Assembly (NCBI RefSeq): GCF_014696105.1
Contig: NZ_JACJPO010000023.1
Span: 1 to 64,000 of the forward strand
Direction of reading: 5' to 3'
DNA length: 64,000 nt
From: Microcoleus sp. FACHB-1515
Lineage (GTDB): Bacteria > Cyanobacteriota > Cyanobacteriia > Elainellales > Elainellaceae
The notes below the pieces were generated by a model. The model was not told the origin of the DNA. It saw only the letters and a list, made by a program, of their open reading frames with translations, and searched no databases. Every line of letters begins with the position of its first letter. Position 1 is the stretch's first letter. Of this stretch, positions 16,168-25,359 are shown in pieces. The translations under genes and the position numbers were made by a program.

Positions 16168-16800
16168 TCAACTTTGTGCTGAGTCGGACGGCAGATCAAG
16201 GCTGCGCCACAAATACCACGAGGCGATCGTGCGATAGGGCTTCCAGGGTTGACCAATGCGATCGGCAGTTTTGCGATCGGGCAGATCTTCCAGAGCGTAG
16301 TACCGTCGCATGGCGGCACGGATGCCCAAATCATCGACGGGCAAAACGTCCAACCGATGCAGGCGAAACATCAAAAACATTTGCGCTGTCCAGCATCCGA
16401 CACCTTTGATTTGCGTCAAAGTGCGTATGATCGTTTCGTCGTCTTGAGTTTCAAGATCGGCCAGCGTCAGAAAATCCGTTTGAACGTGAGCAGCAAGGTC
16501 TTTGAGGTAGAGAATTTTCGATCGCGACAAGCCTGCCGATCGAAAATCTTGCTCAGACGTTGCTAGAATCGCTTCGGCACTTAGCCCATCCGGATACAGC
16601 AGTAAGACCCGTCGATGAATGGCGGCGGCGGCTTTGCCGGATAGCTGCTGATAGATAATCGACTCGGTTAAGCAGTCGAGCAGGTCGCCAGTTTGCAGCG
16701 TTTCGGGCAGCGTGTAGTTGCCAACGCGATCGATAATTTCGCTCAGAATCGGGTCGGCTTGTTGCAAGGTGGCGATCGCGGTTAAATCAGTGTTCTGCAC
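16168..16800 (-). CDS. DNA-3-methyladenine glycosylase II-like (AlkA family)
   Basis: A 210-residue HhH-GPD DNA glycosylase that would excise alkylated purines in base excision repair. IIYQQLSGKAAAAIHRR is the typical N-terminal helix. The helix-hairpin-helix lies at about residues 128-140 (LTQIKGVGCWTAQ), and VLPVDDLGIR supplies the catalytic aspartate (Asp157). WKPYRTIASWYLWR closes the domain. It lacks the extra N-terminal domain of E. coli AlkA, as is usual for short bacterial and yeast-type members. Confidence 0.88.
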   Translation of the reverse strand: MQNTDLTAIATLQQADPILSEIIDRVGNYTLPETLQTGDLLDCLTESIIYQQLSGKAAAAIHRRVLLLYPDGLSAEAILATSEQDFRSAGLSRSKILYLKDLAAHVQTDFLTLADLETQDDETIIRTLTQIKGVGCWTAQMFLMFRLHRLDVLPVDDLGIRAAMRRYYALEDLPDRKTADRIGQPWKPYRTIASWYLWRSLDLPSDSAQS

Positions 16801-16936
16801 AAAACTTATGAAAGAAATGAAGCAATTTATCGAACTGTAATCATAACTTATTAATGGAGAACAATTCGTTATTTTTGTGCTGTTCTATACCTCCTATACT
16901 GCTTTGTATTCCATCTTTGTTTAGGAGAATACTCCA

Positions 16937-17164
16937 ATGGAAAAGTGGACTTCCTGCCAATATGACGCTTCATTGAAACTGGCTAAGGTAACGGTAGTTG
17001 AAGGAGGAATGAATCCCAAGCGGCTCGTGATGTATCGATCGCAAACCTACGAGCGCGAAAACAAAGGCTGCATGGCGATCGAAGTGGAAGGCGGCGTTGA
17101 AAACTGCCCGATCGGATTGATGGCCGAAGAAGTTACCTTAAATCATTCACACCGAGGAAAGTAA
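16937..17164 (+). CDS. Small protein of unknown function
   Basis: A 75-residue protein beginning MEKWTSCQYDASLKLAKVTV, with two further cysteines near residues 49 and 57 (NKGCMAIEVEGGVENCPIG). AGGAGAATACTCCA precedes the ATG and gives a good ribosome site. A clear hairpin terminator follows 30 bases after the stop, which supports a real transcription unit. No family recognised. Confidence 0.55.
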   Translation: MEKWTSCQYDASLKLAKVTVVEGGMNPKRLVMYRSQTYERENKGCMAIEVEGGVENCPIGLMAEEVTLNHSHRGK

Positions 17165-17195
17165 GCTGCGTCTTGCTTTCCTTTTTTGTTTCAAG

Positions 17196-17227
17196 AGCAG
17201 TCCTTCGATCGAAGGGCTGCTTCTTGT
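17196..17227 (+). terminator. Terminator after the 75-residue protein gene
   Basis: AGCAGTCCTTC, loop GATC, GAAGGGCTGCT with one T-G wobble, followed by TCTTGTTT. The tip is a CGATCG core. Confidence 0.7.
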
Positions 17228-17241
17228 TTAGCCAGAATCGC

Positions 17242-17400
17242 CCTGAAATAAATTTCGGGCTAAAAGCGAAAGTCCGTTCAAACGGACTATTACGAGGCAC
17301 TTGATAGCCACGCTCGCGTTGCATTTAACCCATTGTTAATGGGTTTAAGCTTTGAGACAGGAAATTGATTTCCTGGCATTTCTCGATTTCCTGGCATTCC
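17242..17400. repeat. Cluster of small hairpins, dispersed repeat element copy 1
   Basis: Four successive inverted repeats occur. They are CCTGAAATaaATTTCgGG, AGTCCGTT-ca-AACGGACT (17271-17288), AACCCATT-gtt-AATGGGTT (17327-17345) and CAGGAAAT-tg-ATTTCCTG (17358-17375). A direct repeat of ATTTCCTGGCATT follows with an 18-base period. The AACCCATT hairpin and the following GGGTTTaAGCTTT-GgAAAT sequence recur at 49108-49140. The rest of this gene-free stretch up to 17511 shows nothing else. Confidence 0.65.
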
Positions 17401-17511
17401 TCAACACAGTGCGAGATCTTGGCAGGCAAATTCTTGAACGCATCTTACGGAATAGATGCGCTGACGGTTTGCCCCCTATGATATTGGGTACTGACCTGAC
17501 TCAAAGCAACC

Positions 17512-19203
17512 ATGCTGCTTGACAATCCTGCTGCTTCTGCCAATCCTTCACGACCCGCGATCGCCTCGTTTGACCCACAGCGGCGAACGGTGCGACCGAT
17601 CGGCGTGTATGCGCTTCAGGGCATTGCTGCGGCGTCAGATGGCCTGCTGGCGATCGACTCGGTGCGCGGCTATCTGCTCAAAATTGACTGCACGAACGAC
17701 AATACGACCGTCCTCAATCCGCAGCAGGTTCGCAGTTTTCTCGATGCCAACAGCCTTGCGGTTTGGGAAGACACGATTTGGTTCACGCAAGGCCATCAGG
17801 TGTTTTGGTGTCAGCGCGATCGCTTGGAGCCGCAGCACTTCACGACGCTGGCATATCCGGCTGATGGCGTGGCCGTTTGGCAATCAACGGTTTACGTTTC
17901 TTGCCAGAAAGCGGGCTATATTTTGATTTTCGATCGCGCCACTGCCCGCCAGATTACGCGCTTTGCTGCTCCGGGTGTGGGGCAGGAAAATCTCACCGTC
18001 CGCGAAGAAGAGCTTTGGGTGTGCGATCGCGTCGAGCAAACCGTGTACTGCATGGATCGCGCAACGGGCGATGTCCGCTTCAGCGTCTTGACCCCGTTTG
18101 ATTCCCCGACCGGACTGACGTTCTTTTCCCATCCCAGCGGCGAAGAAATTCTCTACGTCTGCTACGCCAGCGAAGAAGCCTACATTCGCGACGATCCGAA
18201 TTCACCCGATCCGTATCAACTGACGTTTCGCGATCGCACCTTCATCCACCCCTTGCACTTCCACTACGACGCCGATCGCCGCCTCGCCTTATCCAACGGC
18301 TACCTGATCGAAATGTCGTATGTCGAGGAAGTTGCGCCCTTGGAAGATGTCGAGGTGGACGCGCAGGAAATCGAGTGGCGAATTGCCCTGCCTGCCGAAA
18401 CCGATCGCCAAAAGGTGAAATCGATCGAAGCGATCGGCATTCCGTTCACTGAGGAAATTGAAGACGGTCAGCGCGTTGCCGTGTTCAAGATCGATCGAAT
18501 TACGGCGAATTCCGGCTGGCTGTTCGGCTGGAAAGCGCTATTGGAAGTGCGAGGCATCAAGTATCAACTTACGCCTCGCGATGTCGAAAAAGCGCCCGCT
18601 TTGTCTCCGGCTTTTCAGCGGCGCTATCTGGTCGATGATGACGAGTTGGCGATGGACACGCCGACCATTCAAGAAGCCGCGCAGATTGCGATCGGCACGG
18701 AAACCAACATTTTGCGGAAAATCCTCAAGATTCGCAATTACGTTTACGATCGCCTTTCCTACGGCATCAAGCCCTACATCGATCCGCCGGATGTTGCTCT
18801 AGAGCGGGGCGTGGGTTCGTGCGGCGAATATGTCGGGATTCTCCTCGCCTTGGCACGACTGAACGGCATCGCCTGCCGGACAGTCGGACGCTACAAATGT
18901 CCGCCCTATGCCGATCGCCAAAACATTCCGCTCCAGCCGGATTTCAACCATGTTTGGATTGAATTTTACGTCCCCGGTTTCGGTTGGCTGCCGATGGAAT
19001 CGAACGTGGATGATGTGGTCGAAGGTGGCCCGTATCCGACCCGATTTTTCATGGGATTGCCCTGGATTCATGCCGAAATGAGCAAAGGCATTTCCTTTGA
19101 AGGCGCAGAAACACCAAATCATTCGCTGGACGTGTCGATCGGAGAATTGGCGATCAACCACGTGCGCTTCACCATTTTGGGCGAACTGCCGCCGCCTGCC
19201 TAA
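17512..19203 (+). CDS. Transglutaminase-like protein with N-terminal propeller
   Basis: A 563-residue protein. Residues 1 to about 270 form repeated beta-strand units (for example VWEDTIWFTQGHQVFWCQRD, VWQSTVYVSCQK) consistent with a beta-propeller. The C-terminal third is a transglutaminase/protease core: the nucleophile in GVGSCGEYVGI (Cys437), then FNHVWIEFYVPGFGWLPMES with His480. No signal peptide is evident, so it may be cytoplasmic. Bacterial members act as cysteine proteases or amide hydrolases; the substrate is unknown. A CHAD-domain gene follows in the same direction 110 bases on. Confidence 0.82.
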   Translation: MLLDNPAASANPSRPAIASFDPQRRTVRPIGVYALQGIAAASDGLLAIDSVRGYLLKIDCTNDNTTVLNPQQVRSFLDANSLAVWEDTIWFTQGHQVFWCQRDRLEPQHFTTLAYPADGVAVWQSTVYVSCQKAGYILIFDRATARQITRFAAPGVGQENLTVREEELWVCDRVEQTVYCMDRATGDVRFSVLTPFDSPTGLTFFSHPSGEEILYVCYASEEAYIRDDPNSPDPYQLTFRDRTFIHPLHFHYDADRRLALSNGYLIEMSYVEEVAPLEDVEVDAQEIEWRIALPAETDRQKVKSIEAIGIPFTEEIEDGQRVAVFKIDRITANSGWLFGWKALLEVRGIKYQLTPRDVEKAPALSPAFQRRYLVDDDELAMDTPTIQEAAQIAIGTETNILRKILKIRNYVYDRLSYGIKPYIDPPDVALERGVGSCGEYVGILLALARLNGIACRTVGRYKCPPYADRQNIPLQPDFNHVWIEFYVPGFGWLPMESNVDDVVEGGPYPTRFFMGLPWIHAEMSKGISFEGAETPNHSLDVSIGELAINHVRFTILGELPPPA

Positions 19204-19313
19204 GCGGAAATCTACCTTAAGACAGCGATCGATTCACTCTGCTCAATCTAGACTAGAAGGCTATCGATCGAATTTGCCGAGCAAGTTCGGTCTTGTTGCG
19301 TTGGTGTCACTTT

Positions 19314-20285
19314 ATGGCGATCGAACGATTGGGCGATTACGCTTATCAAGCAGTCCAGAAACATTTCAAGAAATCCACAAAGCCAGAAGCGGAAGTTTTA
19401 GCCGATACTGACCCGGAAGCGCTGCATCAAATGCGCGTGGGAATGCGACGGTTGCGAACAGCGTTGATGGTGTTTGAAAGTGCGATCGATCTGCCCAAAA
19501 CTGTTAGCGAAACTCGGATTAAAAAGTTTGCTCAAGTATTGGGAGCAGTGCGTGATATTGACGTGATGCAGGCGAAATTAACGGAGCGCTATCGGCCTGA
19601 TCTCGATCGCAAAGAGCAAAAGCAGCTTGATAAACTGCTCGACAATATGAAGAAGCAGCGCAAACAGGCATTTGCTGACGTTGAAGACCTGCTCGAAGGC
19701 AAGCGCTATGCCGATTTCAAGCAGGGCTTTCAAGATTGGCTGGATGCACCAGAGTTTTTTGCGATCGCCGCACTGCCGATCCAGAGCGCTGTACCTGATT
19801 TGCTGCTGCCGCTGATCAGCAATTTGCTGCTGCATCCGGGCTGGCTGGTGGGGGCGGAATTAGAAAATCATTCAGTGGACGAAAAAGCGATCGCCACGCA
19901 GCTTCAAGAACAAAGCGAATCGCTGCACGATCTGCGGAAACAAATTAAGCGCGTCCGCTATCAAACTGAATTTTTCACTCAGTTTTATGGCGACGAGTTT
20001 GCTTCACAGGTTGAAGACTTTCAGAACATTCAAGAAGTCTTAGGACAAATTCAAGACTATTCGATTCTGAAAGATTTCATGGCCGATGCAATGCACACGA
20101 ATTGGCACAAAGATTTGCCAATTTTGGCGCAGCGGCTTGGGCATGAACAAATTAGTTTGTGGAAAACCTGGCAGCCGATTCAGCAGCGCTATCTGGATGC
20201 GGAATTTCGATCGAGGCTGAGGGCGATCGTCTCGACGCTTCGATGGCAAGAAGCACCACAGGCCGAAAGCGCTTCCGTCAGCTAA
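19314..20285 (+). CDS. CHAD domain protein
   Basis: A 323-residue helical protein with the conserved histidine-rich CHAD start, DPEALHQMRVGMRRLRTALMV, and the second-half block SLHDLRKQIKRVRYQTEFF. CHAD domains bind inorganic polyphosphate through these His and Arg/Lys residues. There is no CYTH domain fused or adjacent, so it may act as a polyphosphate-granule protein. The ATG at 19314 fits the domain start; upstream TTG codons are unlikely. The 3' end carries a 14-base tandem duplication spanning the stop. Confidence 0.88.
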   Translation: MAIERLGDYAYQAVQKHFKKSTKPEAEVLADTDPEALHQMRVGMRRLRTALMVFESAIDLPKTVSETRIKKFAQVLGAVRDIDVMQAKLTERYRPDLDRKEQKQLDKLLDNMKKQRKQAFADVEDLLEGKRYADFKQGFQDWLDAPEFFAIAALPIQSAVPDLLLPLISNLLLHPGWLVGAELENHSVDEKAIATQLQEQSESLHDLRKQIKRVRYQTEFFTQFYGDEFASQVEDFQNIQEVLGQIQDYSILKDFMADAMHTNWHKDLPILAQRLGHEQISLWKTWQPIQQRYLDAEFRSRLRAIVSTLRWQEAPQAESASVS

Positions 20286-20298
20286 CTTCCGTCAGCTA
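20272..20298. repeat. Short tandem duplication at the CHAD gene end
   Basis: CTTCCGTCAGCTA occurs twice with a 14-base period across the stop codon, looking like a recent slippage duplication. Confidence 0.6.
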
Positions 20299-20331
20299 GC
20301 AAGTATACAAGCTGTCTTTGCAAGTTTTTGA

Positions 20332-20348
20332 TACAGTGACACACTGTA
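20332..20348 (+). promoter_or_regulatory. Perfect dyad upstream of ABC transporter operon
   Basis: TACAGTG-ACA-CACTGTA has perfect 7-base arms and ends 34 bases before the permease ATG. It has the size and symmetry of a dimeric repressor site. The regulator is unknown. Confidence 0.5.
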
Positions 20349-20382
20349 GGCAAACAAGCCTTAGTGCAATGACAGCCTTGCC

Positions 20383-22110
20383 ATGAAAACTTTTCCGTCT
20401 TCGGAAGCGCTGCGCCGCTTGCCGTTTGGCTGGGCGGATGTCGCCGTCATTTTAGGGACGCTGGTGCTGTTGGCTTTGATCGCTCGCGTTGGGGCAGGAA
20501 CGCTGGTGAGCTTTCAGCCGCCGGATGTGGTTCCGGGAGTCTCGACCGATCCGCGCAATTTGCCGTACTATGCGGCGCGATCGACGTTGCGGATGTTTGT
20601 CGCCTTGTTCTGCTCGATCGTGTTTACGCTGGTGTATGGCTACGTGGCCGCGCACAATCGGCGGGCGGAGCGCGTTTTGATTCCGCTGCTGGATATTTTG
20701 CAGTCGGTTCCCGTTTTGGGATTTCTCTCGATTACCGTCACCGGATTTATCGCCTTGTTCCCCGGTAGCCTGCTGGGACTGGAAGCCGCTTCGATTTTTG
20801 CGATTTTCACCAGTCAGGTTTGGAATATGACCTTTTCGTTTTACCAATCGTTACGGACGGTTCCCAAAGAACTTGACGAGGCTGCGACGCTGTATCGATT
20901 GTCGCGCTGGCAGCGATTTACCCGTTTGGAAGTGCCTGCGGCGATGATTGGCTTGGTGTGGAACGCGATGATGAGCTTTGGCGGCGGCTGGTTTTTCGTG
21001 GCTGCCAGTGAAGCGATCAGCGTCTTGAATCAGGAATATACGCTGCCGGGAATCGGCTCGTATGTAGCGGGTGCGATCGCCACCGAAAATCTACCTGCGC
21101 TCGGCTGGGCACTGCTCGCGATCGTGGTCGTCATCCTCCTCACCGATCAGCTATTTTGGCGACCGATCATCGCCTGGGCAGACAAATTCCGGCTGGAGCA
21201 AAGTGCGTCCTCGGATGCGCTGGAATCCTGGCTGTATGATTTGCTCAAAGCCGCTCGAATTCCGCGCATGATTGGGCGATCGCTTCAGCCGATCGGGGAT
21301 CTGATCAGCCGCGCCTTGTCGAGCCTGACGCCAGCGCGATCGAGCTACGCCACTGAAGGGAATTCGCGCAGTCCGGGCGATCGAATCTACACGCTGATTC
21401 TGTTTGGGACGATCGGCGCATTGCTGATCTGGACGCTGCATTTTATTCTCACCACTGTCGGGATTGGGGAAGTCTTCAAAACCTTTGGCTTGGGCTTGCT
21501 GACGCTGATGCGCGTGATTGTGCTGCTGATTTTTGCCACGCTGGTTTGGACACCGATCGGCGTGGCGATCGGGTTTAATCCAAAGCTGGCACGGCTGCTA
21601 CAGCCCGTCGTGCAGTTCCTCGCTTCATTTCCCGCCAACTTTATCTTTCCGTTTGCCACCTTGTTTTTCATCCGATCGCAGATCAGCCTCAACTGGGGCA
21701 GCATTGCGCTGATGGCGCTGGGAGCGCAGTGGTATATTTTGTTCAACTCGATCGCCGGAGCGCAAAGCATTCCCACTGACCTGCGCGAAATGGCAAACGA
21801 TGTGGGGCTGCGCGGCTGGAAACGTTGGCAGCGGCTGATCATTCCCGGCATCTTTTCAGCTTGGGTGACGGGCGGCGTCACGGCCAGCGGCGGCGCTTGG
21901 AACGCCAGCATCGTCGCGGAAATCGTCACCTGGGGACAAACGACGCTGACCGCAACCGGACTGGGAGCCTACATTGCAGAGGCAACCGAAACCGGAGACT
22001 GGGCACGGATTACCTTGGGCATCAGCATGATGAGCTTGTTTGTCGTCGGCATTAACCGCTTGGTGTGGCGGCGACTGTATGGACTGGCAGAAACGAAATA
22101 TCATCTGTAA
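20383..22110 (+). CDS. ABC transporter permease, two fused domains
   Basis: A 575-residue protein with two binding-protein-dependent permease domains in one chain. The first half carries the EAA loop (VPKELDEAATLYRLSRWQRF) and the second half another (IPTDLREMANDVGLRGWKRW), each within about six membrane helices. The architecture belongs to the nitrate/sulfonate/bicarbonate/taurine-type importers, but normally those have two separate permeases. It forms an operon with the ATPase gene 58 bases downstream. No substrate-binding protein is adjacent, so the substrate remains open. Confidence 0.88.
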   Translation: MKTFPSSEALRRLPFGWADVAVILGTLVLLALIARVGAGTLVSFQPPDVVPGVSTDPRNLPYYAARSTLRMFVALFCSIVFTLVYGYVAAHNRRAERVLIPLLDILQSVPVLGFLSITVTGFIALFPGSLLGLEAASIFAIFTSQVWNMTFSFYQSLRTVPKELDEAATLYRLSRWQRFTRLEVPAAMIGLVWNAMMSFGGGWFFVAASEAISVLNQEYTLPGIGSYVAGAIATENLPALGWALLAIVVVILLTDQLFWRPIIAWADKFRLEQSASSDALESWLYDLLKAARIPRMIGRSLQPIGDLISRALSSLTPARSSYATEGNSRSPGDRIYTLILFGTIGALLIWTLHFILTTVGIGEVFKTFGLGLLTLMRVIVLLIFATLVWTPIGVAIGFNPKLARLLQPVVQFLASFPANFIFPFATLFFIRSQISLNWGSIALMALGAQWYILFNSIAGAQSIPTDLREMANDVGLRGWKRWQRLIIPGIFSAWVTGGVTASGGAWNASIVAEIVTWGQTTLTATGLGAYIAEATETGDWARITLGISMMSLFVVGINRLVWRRLYGLAETKYHL

Positions 22111-22167
22111 GGCAAATTCTGCAAGGCAAAAAAACAAGGCAAAAAACCATCTGGGAGGCGAAAAAAG

Positions 22168-23517
22168 ATGTTGAGCCGCGATCGCGAAACGCTAATTACC
22201 GTTGAACAGGTGAGCAAAAGCTTTCCGCTTCCCGACGGCAAAGGTGAATTTACTGTCCTCAGCGATATCAATGTTGCCGTGCAGTCCGGTGAAGTCGTTG
22301 CCCTGTTAGGACGCAGCGGCAGCGGCAAAAGTACGCTGCTGCGAATTATGGCCGGACTGATTCCGCCCAGTTCCGGACAAGTGTTCAGCAGCGGCAAACC
22401 ACTCCGGGGCGCAAATGACGATGTGGCAATGGTGTTTCAAAGTTTTGCCCTTCTGCCCTGGCTGACCGTGCAGGAAAACGTTGAACTTGGCTTGGAAGCC
22501 AGAGGCATCAGCCGGATCGATCGCCAGCAGCGTGCCCTCAAAGCGATCGATCTGGTCGGGTTGGACGGCTTCGAGAGCGCCTATCCAAAAGAACTGTCCG
22601 GCGGCATGAAGCAGCGCGTCGGCTTTGCGCGGGCGTTTGTGCTGGAGCCGCAGGTGTTGTTTATGGACGAGCCGTTTAGCGCTCTGGACGTGCTGACTTC
22701 CGAGAACCTGCGCGGCGAAATTGACGATCTGTGGAACGCCAAAACCTTTCCCTCTAAAAGCATTTTGATCGTGACGCACAACATCGAAGAAGCGGTTTTT
22801 CTGGCCGATCGCGTCATCATTTTGGGATCAAAACCCGGACGAGTGCGCGGTGAAGTCGTCATCGACCTGCCGCGCCCGCACGATCGCGCTCATCCCCGCT
22901 TCAAAGCATTCGTCGATTACATCTACACCGTGATGACCAACCCGGAGATCGAAGTGACGGGGATCGCTCCGGCGAAGATCGATCGCGTCCAGTCGCCTTA
23001 TGCGATGCCGCTGCCGCATGTGCGCGTCGGTGGAATTAGCGGCCTGCTGGAACTGATTGTCGATCAGCCCCAAAGCCGCGAAGATTTACCGAGACTAGCG
23101 GAACGGCTTCAGCTTGAAGTCGATGATCTGCTGCCGATCGTGGATGCTGCCGCCCTCCTGGGATTTGCCGAAGTCGCGCAGGGCGATGTGACGCTGACGC
23201 CAGCCGGACAAGATTTCGCCACGACGACGATTTTGCGAAGCAAAGATCTATTTCGCCAGCAGGCACTCCAGCGCATTCCCGTCTTCACCAGCATGATGCA
23301 AACTTTGCGCGAAAAGCCCAACGGGGCAATGCGGGCAGATTTTTTCCTGAATTTGTGGAACGAGCATTTTCCCAGTGGAGAAGTCGATCGCCAGTTTGCC
23401 ACTGCGGTCGATTGGGGACGCTATGCAGAACTGTTTGAATATGACGCGAACGAAGAGCGATTGTATCTACCTGAAATTGCCATCCTCAACCCACCCGCTG
23501 AGAAAATCGATCGCTAG
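22168..23517 (+). CDS. ABC transporter ATP-binding protein with AAA-associated C-terminal domain
   Basis: A 449-residue protein. Residues about 10-250 are an ABC ATPase: Walker A GRSGSGKST, signature LSGGMKQRVGFARAF, Walker B VLFMDEPFSALD and the switch histidine in VTHNIEEAV. Residues about 285-445 match the AAA-associated C-terminal domain found on some nitrate/sulfonate-type ATPases, probably regulatory. GGGAGGCG lies 11 bases before the ATG. It energises the fused permease encoded just upstream. The substrate is not decided by sequence. Confidence 0.9.
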   Translation: MLSRDRETLITVEQVSKSFPLPDGKGEFTVLSDINVAVQSGEVVALLGRSGSGKSTLLRIMAGLIPPSSGQVFSSGKPLRGANDDVAMVFQSFALLPWLTVQENVELGLEARGISRIDRQQRALKAIDLVGLDGFESAYPKELSGGMKQRVGFARAFVLEPQVLFMDEPFSALDVLTSENLRGEIDDLWNAKTFPSKSILIVTHNIEEAVFLADRVIILGSKPGRVRGEVVIDLPRPHDRAHPRFKAFVDYIYTVMTNPEIEVTGIAPAKIDRVQSPYAMPLPHVRVGGISGLLELIVDQPQSREDLPRLAERLQLEVDDLLPIVDAAALLGFAEVAQGDVTLTPAGQDFATTTILRSKDLFRQQALQRIPVFTSMMQTLREKPNGAMRADFFLNLWNEHFPSGEVDRQFATAVDWGRYAELFEYDANEERLYLPEIAILNPPAEKIDR

Positions 23518-23519
23518 CC

Positions 23520-24311
23520 CTACAGCCAGCCGCGCAAACGGTAAATCACAATGCCAATATATTCCTTGATGGCGCGGGAAACCTGCTGGAGGCGATCGGC
23601 ATCGGGAATCCAGTTGAGCAGCGTCGATTCGGTCGAGCCGCTGAGTTCGCGCATGTCCTGCTCGGTAACGAGAAAATCGGTCGGTGCGGCGATCGACTCA
23701 ATGCCCTGCTTGGCGAAGATCAGGAGCGATCGCGGCATGTGCATCGCAGACGTAACAAGTAAGATGCGCCGCAGCCCTCGCTCCTGCAAGATTTTTCGCA
23801 CGTTAACGGCATTTTCATAAGTGTTGAGCGAAGTCGGGTCTTGCAAGATTGCGCTTTCCGGCACACCCAACGCCGTCGCAATTTTTGCCATGTCTGCCGA
23901 TTCCGCAGGGCCGCCGCCCTTCCAGTCAATCCGCCCGCCGCTGAGGATCACCAGAGGTGCTTTGCCTTCGCGAAAAAGTCGTGCGCCATAAAGAACGCGA
24001 TCGCCCGCTTCTGCCACATCCACCCAAGGCCGAGGCGAAATCTGCGGCTTGATGCCACCGCCCAAAACCACGATCGCATCCGCATCGGGCAGCGGACTGG
24101 ACGGCAAATTTTGCCATTCCAGCGATCGCACCAGATACGTTGCTGCTACGCCATTCCCGCCAACCAGAAGCAAAATCAGGGCGATCGCCAAACTCAACGT
24201 CGCAATTCGCGGTCGCCGCCACAGCGTCACCAGCGCCACCAGCATCAGCACACAGGCCAAGCCGAGCGGATAGACAAACAGCGGCAGGAGTTTGGAGAAA
24301 AAGAGAAACAT
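23520..24311 (-). CDS. YdcF/DUF218 family membrane protein
   Basis: A 263-residue protein with two N-terminal membrane helices (residues about 5-55) and a periplasmic DUF218 domain. Landmarks are DADAIVVLGGGIKPQ, LVILSGG, LNTYENAVNVRKIL and VTSAMHMPRS. Related proteins (ElyC, SanA) affect cell-envelope polysaccharide synthesis. Its stop lies only 2 bases from the convergent ATPase stop. No ribosome site is obvious at the ATG. Confidence 0.85.
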   Translation of the reverse strand: MFLFFSKLLPLFVYPLGLACVLMLVALVTLWRRPRIATLSLAIALILLLVGGNGVAATYLVRSLEWQNLPSSPLPDADAIVVLGGGIKPQISPRPWVDVAEAGDRVLYGARLFREGKAPLVILSGGRIDWKGGGPAESADMAKIATALGVPESAILQDPTSLNTYENAVNVRKILQERGLRRILLVTSAMHMPRSLLIFAKQGIESIAAPTDFLVTEQDMRELSGSTESTLLNWIPDADRLQQVSRAIKEYIGIVIYRLRGWL

Positions 24312-24642
24312 GGGTGATCGAGTTGTGAGAATAAAGAGAATCCCAGAGAATTCAACGCAAGCGGTAATACACCTACAGCTAATGCCGATCGGGCGGTTAA
24401 GCCGCTCGTCGGGGCACGTCTGCCGTGCTGCTACACTAAGCCATTCATCTAAAAACGGCTATGGCTTGATTGAACCATGCTTGATTGAATCATTGTTTTT
24501 TCACCTGAAAAGCTGAAGTCGGAGATTGAAGAGCGAACCTGAGCGCAAATCCTGCTGCCGACCCTTGGCGGAAACAGCCTCAGTACGGATGTGCAAACTG
24601 CTGGTAGCGATTAGGTTGAATCGTTCTAGTTGAGCAGGTTCC
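24312..24642. other. Gene-free divergent region with small repeats
   Basis: Nothing codes convincingly. GGCGG-TTAA-CCGCT-like and GCACG-TCTGC-CGTGC hairpins lie near 24390-24425. GCTTGATTGAA is repeated with a 15-base period at 24464-24489. Promoters for the two divergent neighbours must lie here but were not pinned. Confidence 0.45.
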
Positions 24643-25359
24643 ATGATCGATTTGTACTATTGGCCGACTCCAAACGGGCACAAAATCACGATTTTTCTAG
24701 AAGAAGCCGGACTCGACTATCGCATTGTGCCGATCAACATCGGAGCAGGCGACCAGTTTCAGCCAGATTTCCTCAAAATCGCGCCCAACAATCGAATGCC
24801 TGCGATCGTCGATCACAACCCGATCGATGGCGGCGAACCTGTTTCCGTGTTTGAATCGGGCGCGATTTTGCTGTATCTCGCGGAAAAAACAGGACTGTTT
24901 CTTGCCACTAACCTACGCAACCGCAAAACCGCGATCGAATGGCTGTTTTGGCAGATGGGCGGCTTGGGGCCAATGGCCGGACAAAATCATCATTTTGTGC
25001 AGTATGCGCCAGAAAAAATTCCCTACGCGATCGATCGCTACGTCAAAGAAACGAATCGGCTCTATGGCGTTCTCGATCGCCAGTTGGCCGGACGCGATTT
25101 TCTCGCAGGCGAGTATTCGATCGCAGACATGGCAAGCTATCCCTGGATTGTGCCGTATGAACGCCAGCAGCAAAACCTGAGCGATTTTCCCAACTTGCAG
25201 CGCTGGTTTGAGGCAATTCGCGATCGTCCCGCTGTGATTCGCGCTTACGAAAAAGGCGAGCCGTTCAAAAATCAATCCGCCATGACCGAAGAAAGCAAAA
25301 AGATTCTTTTTGGTCAAACAGCCTTTGGTCAAACCGCCACCACTGAACAGAATTCCTAG
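24643..25359 (+). CDS. Glutathione S-transferase family protein (YghU/GstB-like)
   Basis: A 238-residue protein. The N-terminal thioredoxin-like domain begins IDLYYWPTPNGHKITIFLEE and contains PNNRMPAIVDHNP and the glutathione-binding VFESGAILLYLAEKTG. The C-terminal half is the helical GST domain (FLAGEYSIADMASYPWI, with the conserved N-capping SIADM box). It would conjugate or reduce substrates with glutathione in the cytoplasm. The YPWI and YWPTPNGHK motifs are typical of the Ure2p/YghU group. Confidence 0.9.
   Translation: MIDLYYWPTPNGHKITIFLEEAGLDYRIVPINIGAGDQFQPDFLKIAPNNRMPAIVDHNPIDGGEPVSVFESGAILLYLAEKTGLFLATNLRNRKTAIEWLFWQMGGLGPMAGQNHHFVQYAPEKIPYAIDRYVKETNRLYGVLDRQLAGRDFLAGEYSIADMASYPWIVPYERQQQNLSDFPNLQRWFEAIRDRPAVIRAYEKGEPFKNQSAMTEESKKILFGQTAFGQTATTEQNS

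Noticed and set aside
20300-20345. NtcA site before the ABC importer
   Set aside because: GTA is present near 20303, but no TAC follows at 8 bases, and the perfect dyad at 20332 is a better explanation.
24464-24489. Direct repeat of GCTTGATTGAA considered as a CRISPR-like unit
   Set aside because: Only two short copies with a 4-base gap; no spacers and no cas genes. No CRISPR array was seen anywhere in the window.
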